A stretch of DNA of 64,000 nucleotides from Phenylobacterium sp. (GTDB lineage Bacteria > Pseudomonadota > Alphaproteobacteria > Caulobacterales > Caulobacteraceae). Under the pieces are notes generated by a model. The model saw only the letters and a program-made list of their open reading frames with translations. It searched no databases and had not been told where the DNA came from. Made by a program: the position numbers and the translations under genes. Below, in pieces: positions 43,460 through 52,436 of this stretch. The stretch is from assembly GCF_019636135.1 (NCBI RefSeq), contig NZ_JAHBYD010000007.1, forward strand, positions 1 to 64,000, in the 5' to 3' direction. Position 1 is the stretch's first letter. Every line of letters starts with the position of its first letter.

Positions 43460-44868
43460 ATGATCCCGGTCCGCGGATTCGAGGGGAAGACCGTCGCCGT
43501 GTTCGGCCTGGCCCGCACGGGCCTGGCGGCCGCGCGCGCCCTCGAAGCCGGCCACGCCAGGGTCGCGCTCTGGGACGACAACCCCAGGACCCGCGCCGCC
43601 GTCGAGACCGAAGGCTTCAGGCTCACCGACCTGACGAGCGCCGACTGGTCCGGCTTCGCCGCGCTCATGCTGTCGCCGGGCGTCCCGCTCACGCATCCGA
43701 AGCCGCACTGGACGGTGGCGAAGGCCAGGGACAGCGGCGTCGAGATCCTGGGCGACATCGAGCTCTTCGCTCGAACCGTGAACGCGGCGCCGGAACACAA
43801 GCGGCCGAAGGTCGTCGCCATCACCGGCACCAACGGCAAGTCCACGACCACGGCGCTCATCGGCCATGTCTGCGCCGAGGCCGGCCGCGACGTCCGCGTC
43901 GGCGGCAACATCGGCGCCGGCGTCCTCGGCCTGGAGGACATGCACGGCGGCGCGGTCTATGTGCTGGAGCTGTCGTCCTACCAGCTCGACCTGACGTCTT
44001 CGCTGAAGGCCGACGTCACCGTCATCCTCAACATCTCGCCCGACCACCTGGAGCGGCACGGCGACATGGAGGGCTATGTCGCGGCCAAGAAGCGGATCCT
44101 CGCCAACCAGGGCAAGGGCGACACCGCCGTCATCGGCGTGGACGACGCCTGGGGCCAGCAGATCTGCACCGAGATCACCGCCGCCAACCGCCGCACCATC
44201 GTGCCGGTCAGCGCCAGCAAGGCCATGAGCCGCGGCGTCTACGTGCTGGACGGCCTGCTCTACGACGCCTCGGGCGAGCGCACGGTGGAGGTCGCCGACC
44301 TGAAGCGGGCCCGCTCGCTGCCCGGCCGCCACAACTGGCAGAACGCCGCCGCCGCCTTCGCCGCCGCCAAGGGCCTGGGCGTGGACCCGGGCGTGGCCGC
44401 CCGCGCGCTCATGACCTTCCCGGGCCTCGCGCACCGGATGGAGACCGTGGGCGTGGTGGGCAAGGTCCGCTTCGTCAACGACAGCAAGGCCACCAACGCC
44501 GACGCCGCGCGCCAGGCGCTGTCGTCCTATCCGCAGGTCTACTGGATCGCCGGCGGCCAGCCGAAGTCGGGCGGCATCGACGACCTCGCCGACCTCTTCC
44601 CGCGGGTGATCAAGGCCTACCTGGTGGGCGAGGCCGCGCCGGCCTTCGAGCAGACGCTGAAGGGCAAGGCCGCCACCGTCCAGTGCGGCACGATCCCGGC
44701 CGCCGCCGAGGCGGCCTTCCGGGACGCCGACGCCAGCGGCAAGGACGCGATCGTCCTGCTCTCGCCGGCCTGCGCCTCGTTCGACCAGTTCGCCGACTTC
44801 GAGCAGCGGGGCGAGGCCTTCCGCGCCGCCGTCGCACGGCGCTGCCCGAGTTCAGGATCGCGCCATGA
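43460..44868 (+). CDS. murD: UDP-MurNAc-L-Ala:D-Glu ligase MurD, with apparent frameshift near the 3' end
   Basis: MurD is clear from the N terminus (GKTVAVFGLARTGLAAARAL) through TGTNGKSTTTAL, ELSSYQLD, NISPDHLERHG and LLSPACASFDQF. After FEQRGEAFRAAVA (around 44833) the frame carries on, without a stop, antisense to the sense of ftsW, to 45721. In the next frame the sequence reads TALPEFRIAP then TGA at 44866-44868, overlapping the ftsW ATG as ATGA, exactly what the operon predicts. One missing base near 44830-44838 (GTCGCACGGCG) explains this. With the base restored the protein has 469 aa, normal for MurD. Since murD is essential, a sequence error is likelier than a real mutation. Confidence 0.92.
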
Positions 44869-46055
44869 CCACCACGACGCCGAACAGCCACAGCCACGCC
44901 CACGCCTTCCCGCGCTCCGACCGCTCGCCGCTGGGCGTCTGGTGGTGGACGGTCGACCGCTGGATGCTGGGGGTCGTCGCGATCCTGATCGGCGTCGGCG
45001 TGGTGATCTCGTTCGCCGCCAGCCCGGCGGCGGCCATGCGCATGAACATCGGCGACCCGTTCCACTTCGCGGTCCGCCAGTGCGTCTTCGCCGCCGGCGC
45101 CATCGCCATCCTGATCAGCGTCTCGATGCTGGACGTGAAGGGCATCCGCCGGGCCGCCTTCTTCATCTGGATCGCCGCCATCGCGGTGATGATCGCGCTG
45201 CCGTTCATTGGTCACAACGCCAAGGGCGCGACCCGCTGGATCGAGTTCGGCGGCTTCACCTTCCAGCCGTCGGAATACATGAAGCCGGCGCTGGTGATCC
45301 TGGTCGCCTGGATGTTCGCCGAGGGGCAGAAGGGGCAGGGCGTGCCCGGCGTCTCCATCGCCTTCGGCCTGTTCGCCGTCTCGGTGGGCCTCTTGCTGAT
45401 CCAGCCCGACGTGGGCCAGACCGTGCTGATCACCGTGGCCTTCGGCGCGGCCTTCTGGATGGCGGGCGTGCCGATCTCCTGGGTGATGGGGCTGGGCGCC
45501 GTCGCCGTCGCGGGGCTCAGTTCCACCTACTTCCTGTTCCCCCACGTGCAGAGCCGGGTGGACCGGTTCTTCTCGCCCGAGAAGGCCGACACCCACCAGG
45601 TCGACGCCGCCGCCGTGGCCCAGGCGGCCGGGGGCCTCTTCGGCCGCGGCCCCGGCGAGGGCGTCATGAAGCGCAAGGTGCCCGACCTGCACACCGACTT
45701 CGCCTATTCGGTGGGGGCTGAGGAGTTCGGCCTGCTGTTCTCCATCGTCATCGTCTCGCTGTTCGCCTTCGTGGTGGTGCGCGGCCTCATGCGCGCCATG
45801 AAGCTGAACGATCCCTTCGAACAGGTGGCCGCCGCGGCGCTGTTCGTGCTCGTCGGCCAGCAGGCGATCATCAACCTGGCGGTGAACCTCAACATGATGC
45901 CGACCAAGGGCATGACGCTGCCCTTCATCAGCTACGGCGGCTCCTCGATGCTGGCGAGCGGCCTGACCATGGGCCTCGCCCTGGCCCTCACCCGTCGCCG
46001 GCCCGGCGCCTATGTCCCGACCGAGGGGCTGGCCAAGGCGGGGACGTTCAATTGA
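44865..46055 (+). CDS. ftsW: Septal peptidoglycan polymerase FtsW (SEDS family)
   Basis: 396 aa SEDS protein with about ten membrane helices. KGATRWIEFGGFTFQPSEYMKPALV contains the conserved RW and QPSE motifs, DVGQTVLI follows, and the C-terminal PFISYGGSSMLA is the family signature. It polymerises lipid II into septal glycan with FtsI. The His-rich N-terminal cytosolic tail (NSHSHAHAFPRSD) is unusual. Its start overlaps the inferred murD stop (ATGA). A REP-like palindrome follows its stop. Confidence 0.96.
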   Translation: MTTTTPNSHSHAHAFPRSDRSPLGVWWWTVDRWMLGVVAILIGVGVVISFAASPAAAMRMNIGDPFHFAVRQCVFAAGAIAILISVSMLDVKGIRRAAFFIWIAAIAVMIALPFIGHNAKGATRWIEFGGFTFQPSEYMKPALVILVAWMFAEGQKGQGVPGVSIAFGLFAVSVGLLLIQPDVGQTVLITVAFGAAFWMAGVPISWVMGLGAVAVAGLSSTYFLFPHVQSRVDRFFSPEKADTHQVDAAAVAQAAGGLFGRGPGEGVMKRKVPDLHTDFAYSVGAEEFGLLFSIVIVSLFAFVVVRGLMRAMKLNDPFEQVAAAALFVLVGQQAIINLAVNLNMMPTKGMTLPFISYGGSSMLASGLTMGLALALTRRRPGAYVPTEGLAKAGTFN

Positions 46056-46076
46056 GGCGGGGACGCACATCCTGCT

Positions 46077-46103
46077 TCCCTCCCCGCAAGGGGGAGGGGC
46101 TCT
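46077..46103. repeat. REP-like palindrome between ftsW and murG
   Basis: CCCTCCCCGCAAGGGGGAGGG is a compact hairpin of the same family as those at 30841-30955 and 50720-50822. It lies 16 nt before the murG start and might modulate read-through within the operon. Confidence 0.65.
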
Positions 46104-46118
46104 GGCGGGCGATCGCCC

Positions 46119-47213
46119 ATGCGTAGGATCGCCGTCGTCGCCGCCGGGGGCACCGGCGGGCACCTGTTCCCCGCCCAGGCGCTGGCCGAGGCCCTGATCG
46201 CGCGGGGCTGGGGCATCGTGCTGGCCTCCGACGAGCGGGTGGCGGGCCTGGCCCAGGACTTCCCGGCCGAGCGCCGCATCGGCCTCTCGGCGGCGACATT
46301 CCGGCGCGGCGACCCCATCGGCATGCTCCGCGCGGGCTTCGCCGTCTCCCGCGGCGTGCTGCAGGCGCGCGCCGTGTTCCGCGAGATCGGGCCGCAGGTG
46401 GTGGTGGGCTTCGGCGGCTATCCTTCGGCGCCGGCCCTGGTCGCTGCGATCCTCGACCGCCGCCCGACCGTGATCCACGAGCAGAACGCGGTCATGGGCC
46501 GCGCCAACCGCGTGCTGGCCCCGCACGTCCGCACCGTCGCCTGCGCCTTCCCGACGCTGAAGAAGGCCCCCGGGAAGGTGGCCGGCCGCGCCCAGGTGGT
46601 GGGCAACCCCGTGCGCCCGCCGATCCGCGCGCTCTTCGACCTGCCCTACATGCCGCCCGAGCCCAACGGCCCCGTCCGCCTGCTCGTCACCGGCGGCAGC
46701 CAGGGCGCGCGCCTGCTGTCGGAACTTGTCCCCGAGGCGATCAAGGCGCTGCCCGAAGACCTGCGCAAACGGCTGCAGATCGTCCAGCAGACCCGCGCCG
46801 AGAGCATGAACACGGCGCGGCGCGCCTACCGCGACGCCCTGGTCGACGCCGAGATCGCCCCCTTCTTCCGCGATATCGCCAGCCGCCTGCGCGACGCCCA
46901 CCTGGTCATCGGCCGCTCGGGCGCCGGCACCGTCTGCGAGTTCGCCGTCGCGGGTAAGCCGGCCATCCTCGTCCCCCTCGCCATCGCGCTCGACGACGAC
47001 CAGGGCCAGAACGCGAAGCTCCTCGCCGACGCCGGCGGCGCCGAGATCGCCCGCGAGGCCCAGCTCACCGTCGAGAGCCTCGCCTCGGCGCTGACGGTGC
47101 TGCTGAACAACCCCGCCCGCCTCGCCAGGATGGCCGCCGCCAGCCGCAGCGTCGCCATCCCCGACGCCGCCGAACGCCTAGCCGACGTGGTGGAGCGGAC
47201 GGCGGCCGGGTAG
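46119..47213 (+). CDS. murG: Lipid II synthase MurG (GlcNAc transferase)
   Basis: 364 aa GT28 enzyme. The N-terminal glycine loop AAGGTGGHLFPAQALAEAL, GFGGYPSAPA, the second loop TGGSQGAR, and the acceptor-binding HEQNAVMGRANR are diagnostic. It adds GlcNAc to lipid I at the inner face of the membrane. In most related genomes murC follows directly; here two opposite-strand genes and ~2 kb are interposed. Confidence 0.97.
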   Translation: MRRIAVVAAGGTGGHLFPAQALAEALIARGWGIVLASDERVAGLAQDFPAERRIGLSAATFRRGDPIGMLRAGFAVSRGVLQARAVFREIGPQVVVGFGGYPSAPALVAAILDRRPTVIHEQNAVMGRANRVLAPHVRTVACAFPTLKKAPGKVAGRAQVVGNPVRPPIRALFDLPYMPPEPNGPVRLLVTGGSQGARLLSELVPEAIKALPEDLRKRLQIVQQTRAESMNTARRAYRDALVDAEIAPFFRDIASRLRDAHLVIGRSGAGTVCEFAVAGKPAILVPLAIALDDDQGQNAKLLADAGGAEIAREAQLTVESLASALTVLLNNPARLARMAAASRSVAIPDAAERLADVVERTAAG

Positions 47214-47222
47214 CCGTCGCGA

Positions 47223-48014
47223 TCAGCGCCACCTGATCCCGGCGATGGCGCAGTAGGTCAGGGACACCGGCAGAGTGAGCGCGGCGGCGAGCAGTGCGAA
47301 CATCGGTCGATACATCCACTCGACGCCCATGAGCAGACCGAAGGGCGCTGCGCTCAACGCGAAGAGCAAGACGACGATGCCTGCGCGCAGAGGCGCCTTC
47401 GTCAGCAGGCGCAGCGCCGTAGCCAGCGCGCCCACGAGAGCCGAGGCCGCGTAGGCGTACAACGCCACGGTCGTAAGGAGGTCGGGGAAGTACTTTTCAA
47501 GGTGCCCGGGCGCCTGCAGATAGCCGGTGTGCCGGACCAGATCGAGCAGGACGAGCGTCGCGGGCGCCAGCAAGGCCGCCGCCAGGGTGCGGCCGGGACG
47601 TTCGCGGATCGGGCCGAGGTTGGCCGCAGGAACGCCGGCGACGAGACAGTAGGTTATCGAGACCGGCAGTGACGAGATCGCGAAGAGCAAGGCTCCGAAC
47701 GATCGTTGCCCGGCGTTGCGCGCGGCGAGGATTCCCAGGGCCGCCGCGCTGAGCGCCAGGAGCAGAACGACGACTTCCGCGCGGTGCGGCGGCTTGAGCA
47801 CCCGCGCCGCCGCCCAGGACAGCCCTCCGGCTGCCGCCGACCCGCCATACGCAAGCAAGACGAGTACGAACAGGCGAGGGAAAGAACCCCTCGAGATGGG
47901 CGGGGATGTCGCGATCGCGTCACCCACGGCACAGATCATGACGAGCGCGGCGGGGGCCACCAGCAGGCCGGCGACCCGACGACGAACCTGAGTGGTCTCG
48001 CTCACGTCCGTCAT
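47223..48014 (-). CDS. Polytopic membrane protein of unknown function (possible immunity protein)
   Basis: 263 aa from ATG 48014; an upstream GTG at 48083 in frame overlaps the 3' end of the next gene and is less likely. Eight hydrophobic segments form two similar halves: LLVAPAALVMICAVGD... SLPVSITYCLVAGV and LLAPATLVLLDLVRH... TLPVSLTYCAIAGI, so it arose by internal duplication. No known family is recognised. It lies 70 nt downstream of the amidase-like gene on the same strand, so it is likely co-transcribed; an immunity or holin-like role is an inference from that pairing only. Confidence 0.7.
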   Translation of the reverse strand: MTDVSETTQVRRRVAGLLVAPAALVMICAVGDAIATSPPISRGSFPRLFVLVLLAYGGSAAAGGLSWAAARVLKPPHRAEVVVLLLALSAAALGILAARNAGQRSFGALLFAISSLPVSITYCLVAGVPAANLGPIRERPGRTLAAALLAPATLVLLDLVRHTGYLQAPGHLEKYFPDLLTTVALYAYAASALVGALATALRLLTKAPLRAGIVVLLFALSAAPFGLLMGVEWMYRPMFALLAAALTLPVSLTYCAIAGIRWR

Positions 48015-48084
48015 TCGCGCGATCCCCGACCAGCACGGAACTGCACCACGGAAGACCTGCCGGACGCAAGAACGAACCGCCAAC

Positions 48085-48876
48085 TCATCGCCGTGCCGGT
48101 CCCATGGTCGAACGCCACACCGTCACTGGCCCTTCCGTTCCTTGAAAGCCCCAATCGTTGTGTACGACTCCGCCGTCCTGCCCACCATTTCGCGACCGGG
48201 GAGATGCCGCAGACACTGTGCCGGGACGACCATTCGGGAGTGGTGAATAGATGCCGACGTGATGACCGTTCGAGATGACATCCCCAGGCTGGGGAGGGTC
48301 GTTGACCGCCATGTAACCCGGAATCTTTGACGACGGATTTCCCCAGTCTTTCGCCACTGGAATTCCGCCTCCGGTCATTCGTCCAGCAGGGGAGCCACCT
48401 GCGCCCAGAGCGTCCCATACGAACTGATTGCACTTGAATTCGCCGATACCCCTGCCGCTTCGCGGCAACTGGTCCGTCAACCGCCCGCGGGCTTCGGGGG
48501 CGGGGTCAATCCATCCATATCCCCCTCGACCAACTCGACCTTCCGCCCATCGCGCCACCGGATTCGTCGATCTCGGCGTCTCGGGAGGTTGGCCACCGAA
48601 CGCGCTGTAGTGCAGACCTTCGACGGCTCTGCCGGCGTCGGCGATCTGGCGGTCGATCTCAGATTGCACCTCCGCCTGGAGGCGGCGGACGGCTTCGCCG
48701 CCCTCCTGCATCATCCTGCGTGACGCTTCCTGAGCCGGCGTCAGCCCTCGTGTGGCCGCGGTCTCGCGATCGTTGACGGTCTGCCTCGCTTGGCGGCGGA
48801 TCTCTTCAAGCTCTTCGGGCGTCATGCGCATGCGGGCGGCCCAATACGGATCGCGGTCGCGCGTCTCCTGCGGCAT
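48085..48876 (-). CDS. NlpC/P60- or CHAP-like cysteine amidase, LexA-box associated
   Basis: 263 aa from ATG 48876 with AGGAGAACGAG upstream. Residues 1-95 are charged and mostly helical (MTPEELEEIRRQARQTV, AVRRLQAEVQSEIDRQI), then a linker, then a compact domain with Cys in KCNQFVWDAL, His in PQPGDVISNGHHVGIY, and a later VVHNDWGF, the Cys-His-polar order of NlpC/P60 and CHAP peptidoglycan amidases. No signal peptide or membrane segment is seen, as in secreted toxin effectors or bacteriocins. It lies inside the dcw cluster on the opposite strand, with a perfect LexA box upstream and a membrane protein downstream. Confidence 0.7.
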   Translation of the reverse strand: MPQETRDRDPYWAARMRMTPEELEEIRRQARQTVNDRETAATRGLTPAQEASRRMMQEGGEAVRRLQAEVQSEIDRQIADAGRAVEGLHYSAFGGQPPETPRSTNPVARWAEGRVGRGGYGWIDPAPEARGRLTDQLPRSGRGIGEFKCNQFVWDALGAGGSPAGRMTGGGIPVAKDWGNPSSKIPGYMAVNDPPQPGDVISNGHHVGIYSPLPNGRPGTVSAASPRSRNGGQDGGVVHNDWGFQGTEGPVTVWRSTMGPARR

Positions 48877-49282
48877 CTCGTTCTCCTGGAAAGGACGACC
48901 ACGCGCGGGGCGCGCAGCCGTGCAATGCGGCAGAGCCGCAAAAGGATCGGGGGTTGATCAGGTGTCCTCGCGAGCGCGAGACCTTCAGCATGCAGACCAT
49001 CTCACGGGCCGAGTCTGAAGTCAAGAACAAAAAGTGAACATAAACTCTGGACCGGCGCCCGGTTGATCCCTGCGCGAAGCGGGCGAGTTCCGATGCGCCT
49101 GCCTCGCGGCAAGAGGGACGATGCCAGGGACTGCGCGCGCCTGGAGCCGGCGAGCCGCCCGCCCCTCCGATCCGCGCTGGCGCCGGGCCGGTATTCCGCG
49201 AATTCCACGGTCGCTCCTTTGGAGGACGCCGCTTCGCGGCCTCCACTTCCGCTCGCCGGGGAAGCGTCCTAGGACTCCGCGG
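48877..49282. other. Intergenic region between the amidase-like gene and murC
   Basis: About 400 bases. The leftward side holds the LexA box, a TTGACT -35-like element (49019-49024, minus strand) and a possible GATGGT -10 at 17-bp spacing. A 64-codon minus-strand frame (48806-49000) overlaps the amidase start and is not credible by itself. The rightward 240 bases before murC carry only a small palindrome (49220-49250 region) and no gene I can support. Confidence 0.55.
49025..49039 (-). promoter_or_regulatory. LexA box (GAAC-N7-GAAC)
   Basis: GAACAAAAAGTGAAC matches the alphaproteobacterial LexA operator (GTTC-N7-GTTC in the other strand) exactly. It directly abuts a TTGACT -35-like hexamer pointing leftward to the amidase-like gene, whose start is about 150 bases away. 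It should make that gene DNA-damage inducible. Confidence 0.7.
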
Positions 49283-50704
49283 ATGACGACCCGCCGCCCT
49301 GTCCCCTTCGAAATCGGTCCCGTGCATTTCATCGGCATCGGGGGCATCGGCATGAGCGGGATCGCCGAGATCATGATGCGCACCGGCTACACGGTGCAGG
49401 GCTCGGACGCGAAGGCCAGCGCCAACACCGAGCGGCTGGAGAAGCTGGGCGCGAAGATCTTCGTGGGCCACGACCCGGCGAACGTCGAAGGCGCCTACGC
49501 CGTCGTCTATTCCACCGCCGTGAAGGCCGACAATCCCGAGATGGTGGCCGCGCGCGAGAAGCGGTTGCCGCTGGTGCGCCGCGCCGAGATGCTGGCCGAG
49601 CTGATGCGGCTCCAGTTCTCGGTGGCGGTCGGCGGCACGCACGGCAAGACCACCACCACCTCGATGATCGCCTCGCTGCTGGACGCCGGCGGCCTGGACC
49701 CCACGGTGGTCAACGGCGGCATCATCAACACCTACGGCGCCAACGCCAAGGTGGGGACCGGCGACTGGATCGTGGTCGAGGCCGACGAGAGCGACGGCAC
49801 GTTCCTCAAGCTGAAGTCCACTTGCGCCGTGGTCACCAACATCGATCCCGAGCACCTGGACCACTACGGCGACTTCGAAGCGGTGAAGAAGGCCTTCCGC
49901 GACTTCGTGGAGAACATCCCCTTCTACGGCTTCGCGGCGGTCTGCACCGACCACGCCGAGGTCCAGGCCATGGCCGCGCGCGTCGAGAACCGCCGCCTGG
50001 TGACCTACGGCGTGAACCCCCAGGCCGAGGTGCGCGCCGAGAACATCACCATGGGCCCCGACGGCGCTCACTACGACGTGGTGATCCGACCCCACGACGG
50101 CGAGCCGGTCAGCTTCGCCGACCTGCACCTGCCCATGCCGGGCCACCACAACGTGCTGAACTCGCTGGCGGCCGTGGCCGTGGCGCGCGAGCTGGGCCTG
50201 GACGAGGCCGCCGTCCGCAAGGGCCTGAAGGAGTTCGGCGGCGTGCGGCGGCGCTTCACCACCACCGGCGTGGCGAACGGGGTCCGCGTGGTCGACGACT
50301 ACGGCCACCATCCGGTGGAGATCGCCTCGGTGCTGAAGGCCGCCCGGGCGGTGACCGAGGGCAAGGTGATCGCGGTGGTCCAGCCGCACCGCTACACCCG
50401 CCTGCGCGACCTGTTCGAGGACTTCTGCGCCTGCTTCGCCGACGCCGACACGGTGATCGTGGCCGACGTCTACCCGGCCGGCGAGGCGCCGATCGAGGGC
50501 GCCAGCAAGGACGGCCTCGTCACGGGCCTGCGCCGCTTCGGCCACCGCCGCGTCCTGCCGCTGGGCTCGCCCGCCGAGCTGGCGGGGCTGGTGCATGAGG
50601 AGGCGAAGGCAGGCGACCTCGTCGTCCTGCTCGGCGCGGGCGACATCACCGCCTGGGCCTACGCACTGCCCGGCGAGCTGGAAGCGCTGGGGGCGGCGGA
50701 ATGA
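49283..50704 (+). CDS. murC: UDP-N-acetylmuramate:L-alanine ligase
   Basis: 473 aa from ATG 49283 ([25 protein letters not shown]); upstream frame has no similarity. [13 protein letters not shown] is the ATP loop, [10 protein letters not shown] and [12 protein letters not shown] are conserved, and [10 protein letters not shown] is the MurC signature. Adds L-Ala to UDP-MurNAc. As the murG-murC junction is interrupted by opposite-strand genes, murC may need its own promoter in the 240 bases upstream. Confidence 0.97.
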   Translation: MTTRRPVPFEIGPVHFIGIGGIGMSGIAEIMMRTGYTVQGSDAKASANTERLEKLGAKIFVGHDPANVEGAYAVVYSTAVKADNPEMVAAREKRLPLVRRAEMLAELMRLQFSVAVGGTHGKTTTTSMIASLLDAGGLDPTVVNGGIINTYGANAKVGTGDWIVVEADESDGTFLKLKSTCAVVTNIDPEHLDHYGDFEAVKKAFRDFVENIPFYGFAAVCTDHAEVQAMAARVENRRLVTYGVNPQAEVRAENITMGPDGAHYDVVIRPHDGEPVSFADLHLPMPGHHNVLNSLAAVAVARELGLDEAAVRKGLKEFGGVRRRFTTTGVANGVRVVDDYGHHPVEIASVLKAARAVTEGKVIAVVQPHRYTRLRDLFEDFCACFADADTVIVADVYPAGEAPIEGASKDGLVTGLRRFGHRRVLPLGSPAELAGLVHEEAKAGDLVVLLGAGDITAWAYALPGELEALGAAE

Positions 50705-50719
50705 GAGCGGGGGCCCTGC

Positions 50720-50822
50720 GCTCCCCTCCCCCTTGCGGGGAGGGGCCGGGGGTGGGGGTGCGTCCCTTGCGCGCCGGCGGCGACACCCCCACCCCAACCC
50801 CTCCCCGCAAGGGGGAGGGGCT
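50720..50822. repeat. REP-like palindrome pair between murC and murB
   Basis: Inverted copies of CTCCCCTCCCCCTTGCGGGG at 50720-50745 and about 50797-50821, with GGGGGTGGGGGTG and its complement on the inner sides. It matches the pair at 30841-30955 and ends 4 nt before murB, covering the murB ribosome binding site region. Confidence 0.75.
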
Positions 50823-50825
50823 CCT

Positions 50826-51725
50826 ATGAGCGACTGGCGCGACGATCTCCCCGCCGTGTGCGGCAAGCTGCTGAGGGACGAGCCGCTCGGGCCGTTCACA
50901 TGGTTCCGCGTGGGCGGGGCGGCCGAACTGCTGTTCCTGCCCGCCGACGCCGACGACCTCGCCGCGTTCCTGAGGGGCCTGCCCGCCGAGGTTCCGGTCA
51001 CCGTCCTGGGCGTCGGCTCCAACGTCATCGTCCGCGACGGCGGCGTGCCCGGCGCGGTGATCCGCCTCGCGGGCCGCGCCTTCGCCCAGGTCGCCGTCGA
51101 GGGCGACACGATCACCGCCGGCTCGGCCGCCCTCGACGCCGCGGTCGCCCGCGCCGCCGCCAAGGCCGGCCTCGCGGGGCTGGAGTTCTACGCCGGCATC
51201 CCGGGCACGATCGGCGGCGCCCTGACCATGAACGCCGGCTGCTATGGCGCCGAGACCAAGGACGTCCTCGTCTCCGCCTGGGGCTACGACCGCGCCGGAC
51301 GGCGCCGCGAACTGCGGCTCGCCGACTTCGGCTACGCCTACCGCCACTCCGAGGCGCCGGCCGACATCGTCTGGGTCGAGGCCGCCTACCGCGGCCGCCC
51401 CGACGACCCCGCCGCCGTCCAGGCCCGCATCGACGAGATCACCGCGCGCCGCGAAATCACGCAGCCGATCCGCGAGAAGACCGGCGGCTCCACGTTCAAG
51501 AACCCGCCGGGCCATTCGTCCTGGAAACTTGTTGATGAGGCGGGATGGCGTGGAAAGCTGTACGGTGGCGCCATGTTCTCGCCGCTGCACGCGAACTTCA
51601 TGATCAACACCGGGACGGCGACCGCCGCCGACCTGGAGGGCCTGGGCGAGGCCGTGCGGGCCGACGTGAAGGCGAAGACGGGCGTCGATCTCCACTGGGA
51701 GATCAAGCGGATCGGGAGGACCTGA
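50826..51725 (+). CDS. murB: UDP-N-acetylenolpyruvoylglucosamine reductase
   Basis: 299 aa type II MurB from ATG 50826. [12 protein letters not shown] and [14 protein letters not shown] bind [27 protein letters not shown] includes the substrate loop; GSTFKNPPG with its Ser and a final Glu in LHWEIKRIG complete the site. It reduces enolpyruvyl-GlcNAc to MurNAc with NADPH. The phosphatase-family gene follows after one base. Confidence 0.97.
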   Translation: MSDWRDDLPAVCGKLLRDEPLGPFTWFRVGGAAELLFLPADADDLAAFLRGLPAEVPVTVLGVGSNVIVRDGGVPGAVIRLAGRAFAQVAVEGDTITAGSAALDAAVARAAAKAGLAGLEFYAGIPGTIGGALTMNAGCYGAETKDVLVSAWGYDRAGRRRELRLADFGYAYRHSEAPADIVWVEAAYRGRPDDPAAVQARIDEITARREITQPIREKTGGSTFKNPPGHSSWKLVDEAGWRGKLYGGAMFSPLHANFMINTGTATAADLEGLGEAVRADVKAKTGVDLHWEIKRIGRT

Positions 51726-51726
51726 G

Positions 51727-52275
51727 GTGGCCGGGGCGGCGCTCATCCTGGTGCGGCACGGCCGGCCGGCGATCGACCCCGCCACGCCGTCGACGACCTG
51801 GCCGCTGTGCCCCGAGGGCCGCGAAGGCTGCACGAAGCTGGCCGAGCGCGTCGCCGCCTATGCGCCCACCGCCGTCATCTCCAGCCCCGAACCCAAGGCG
51901 TTGCAGACGGCGCGGATCATCGGCGACCGCGTGGGCCTCGCGGTCGAGACCGACGCCGGTCTGCACGAGCACAAGCGCCAGCAGCTCTCGTTCGGTTCGG
52001 AACAGGCCTTCCGCGAACGCATCGCGGCGGTGTTCGACAAGCCGTCCGAGCCGGTGGGCGGCGTCGAGACCGCCCATGCCGCCGCCGAGCGCCTCGCCGC
52101 CACGCTGGCCCGCCACGAAGGCGCCCCGCTGGTCGCCGTCACCCACGGCACCATCCTCAGCGTCTACCTGGGCGAGAAGCTGAACTGCGACGCCCACGAC
52201 CTCTGGCGTAGCCTCCACATGCCCGACGCCTTCGTCCTGGATGCGGATGGGCGTTTGATCGAGCGGATCAGCTAG
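51727..52275 (+). CDS. Histidine phosphatase family protein
   Basis: 182 aa from GTG 51727. The RHG motif LVRHGRP holds the phospho-accepting His, SSPEPKALQTARII follows, and VAVTHGTILSVYL holds the second His. A small member of the phosphoglycerate-mutase/acid-phosphatase superfamily. It begins one base after the murB stop, so it belongs to the same transcript; a role in cell-wall precursor metabolism is possible but not shown. Confidence 0.85.
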   Translation: MAGAALILVRHGRPAIDPATPSTTWPLCPEGREGCTKLAERVAAYAPTAVISSPEPKALQTARIIGDRVGLAVETDAGLHEHKRQQLSFGSEQAFRERIAAVFDKPSEPVGGVETAHAAAERLAATLARHEGAPLVAVTHGTILSVYLGEKLNCDAHDLWRSLHMPDAFVLDADGRLIERIS

Positions 52276-52290
52276 TTCCTTCAATTTGAA

Positions 52291-52416
52291 CGTCATCCCG
52301 CGGCTTGTCCGCGGGACCCATACGCGCCGACGGTGCAGAAGAGGCGCTGCGGCGACGCTGCTGGCCACCACGCTCTCACGTGTTCATGGGTCCCGCGGAC
52401 AAGCCGCGGGATGACG
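52291..52416. repeat. Perfect 31-bp inverted repeat, REP pair (CGTCATCCCGCGG type)
   Basis: Arms 52291-52321 and 52386-52416 are exact reverse complements; each arm holds its own CCCGCGG...CCGCGGG hairpin. Same general family as 32517-32668 (GTCATCCCG...GGGACCCA). It separates two convergent genes and can serve as a bidirectional terminator. Confidence 0.85.
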
Positions 52417-52436
52417 CTCGGGGAGAAGGCGAAACG

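Noticed and set aside
42608..45721. 1037-codon open frame spanning mraY, murD and ftsW regions as a novel giant protein
   Set aside because: Only the murD part (43460-44833) is real in this frame; the rest is a high-GC shadow of mraY and ftsW, joined by an apparent one-base loss.
48806..49000. Small minus-strand frame directly behind the LexA box as a SidA-like SOS division inhibitor
   Set aside because: It has no hydrophobic segment like SidA, overlaps the amidase start, and lacks a good ribosome binding site; the amidase gene is the better LexA target.
49025..49039. LexA box as a regulator of murC
   Set aside because: The -35-like TTGACT next to it points away from murC, and SOS control of an essential ligase is unlikely; it was not excluded by experiment.
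48806..51163. 785-codon minus-strand frame opposite murC and murB
   Set aside because: It is the complement of well-conserved murC and murB and has shadow composition.
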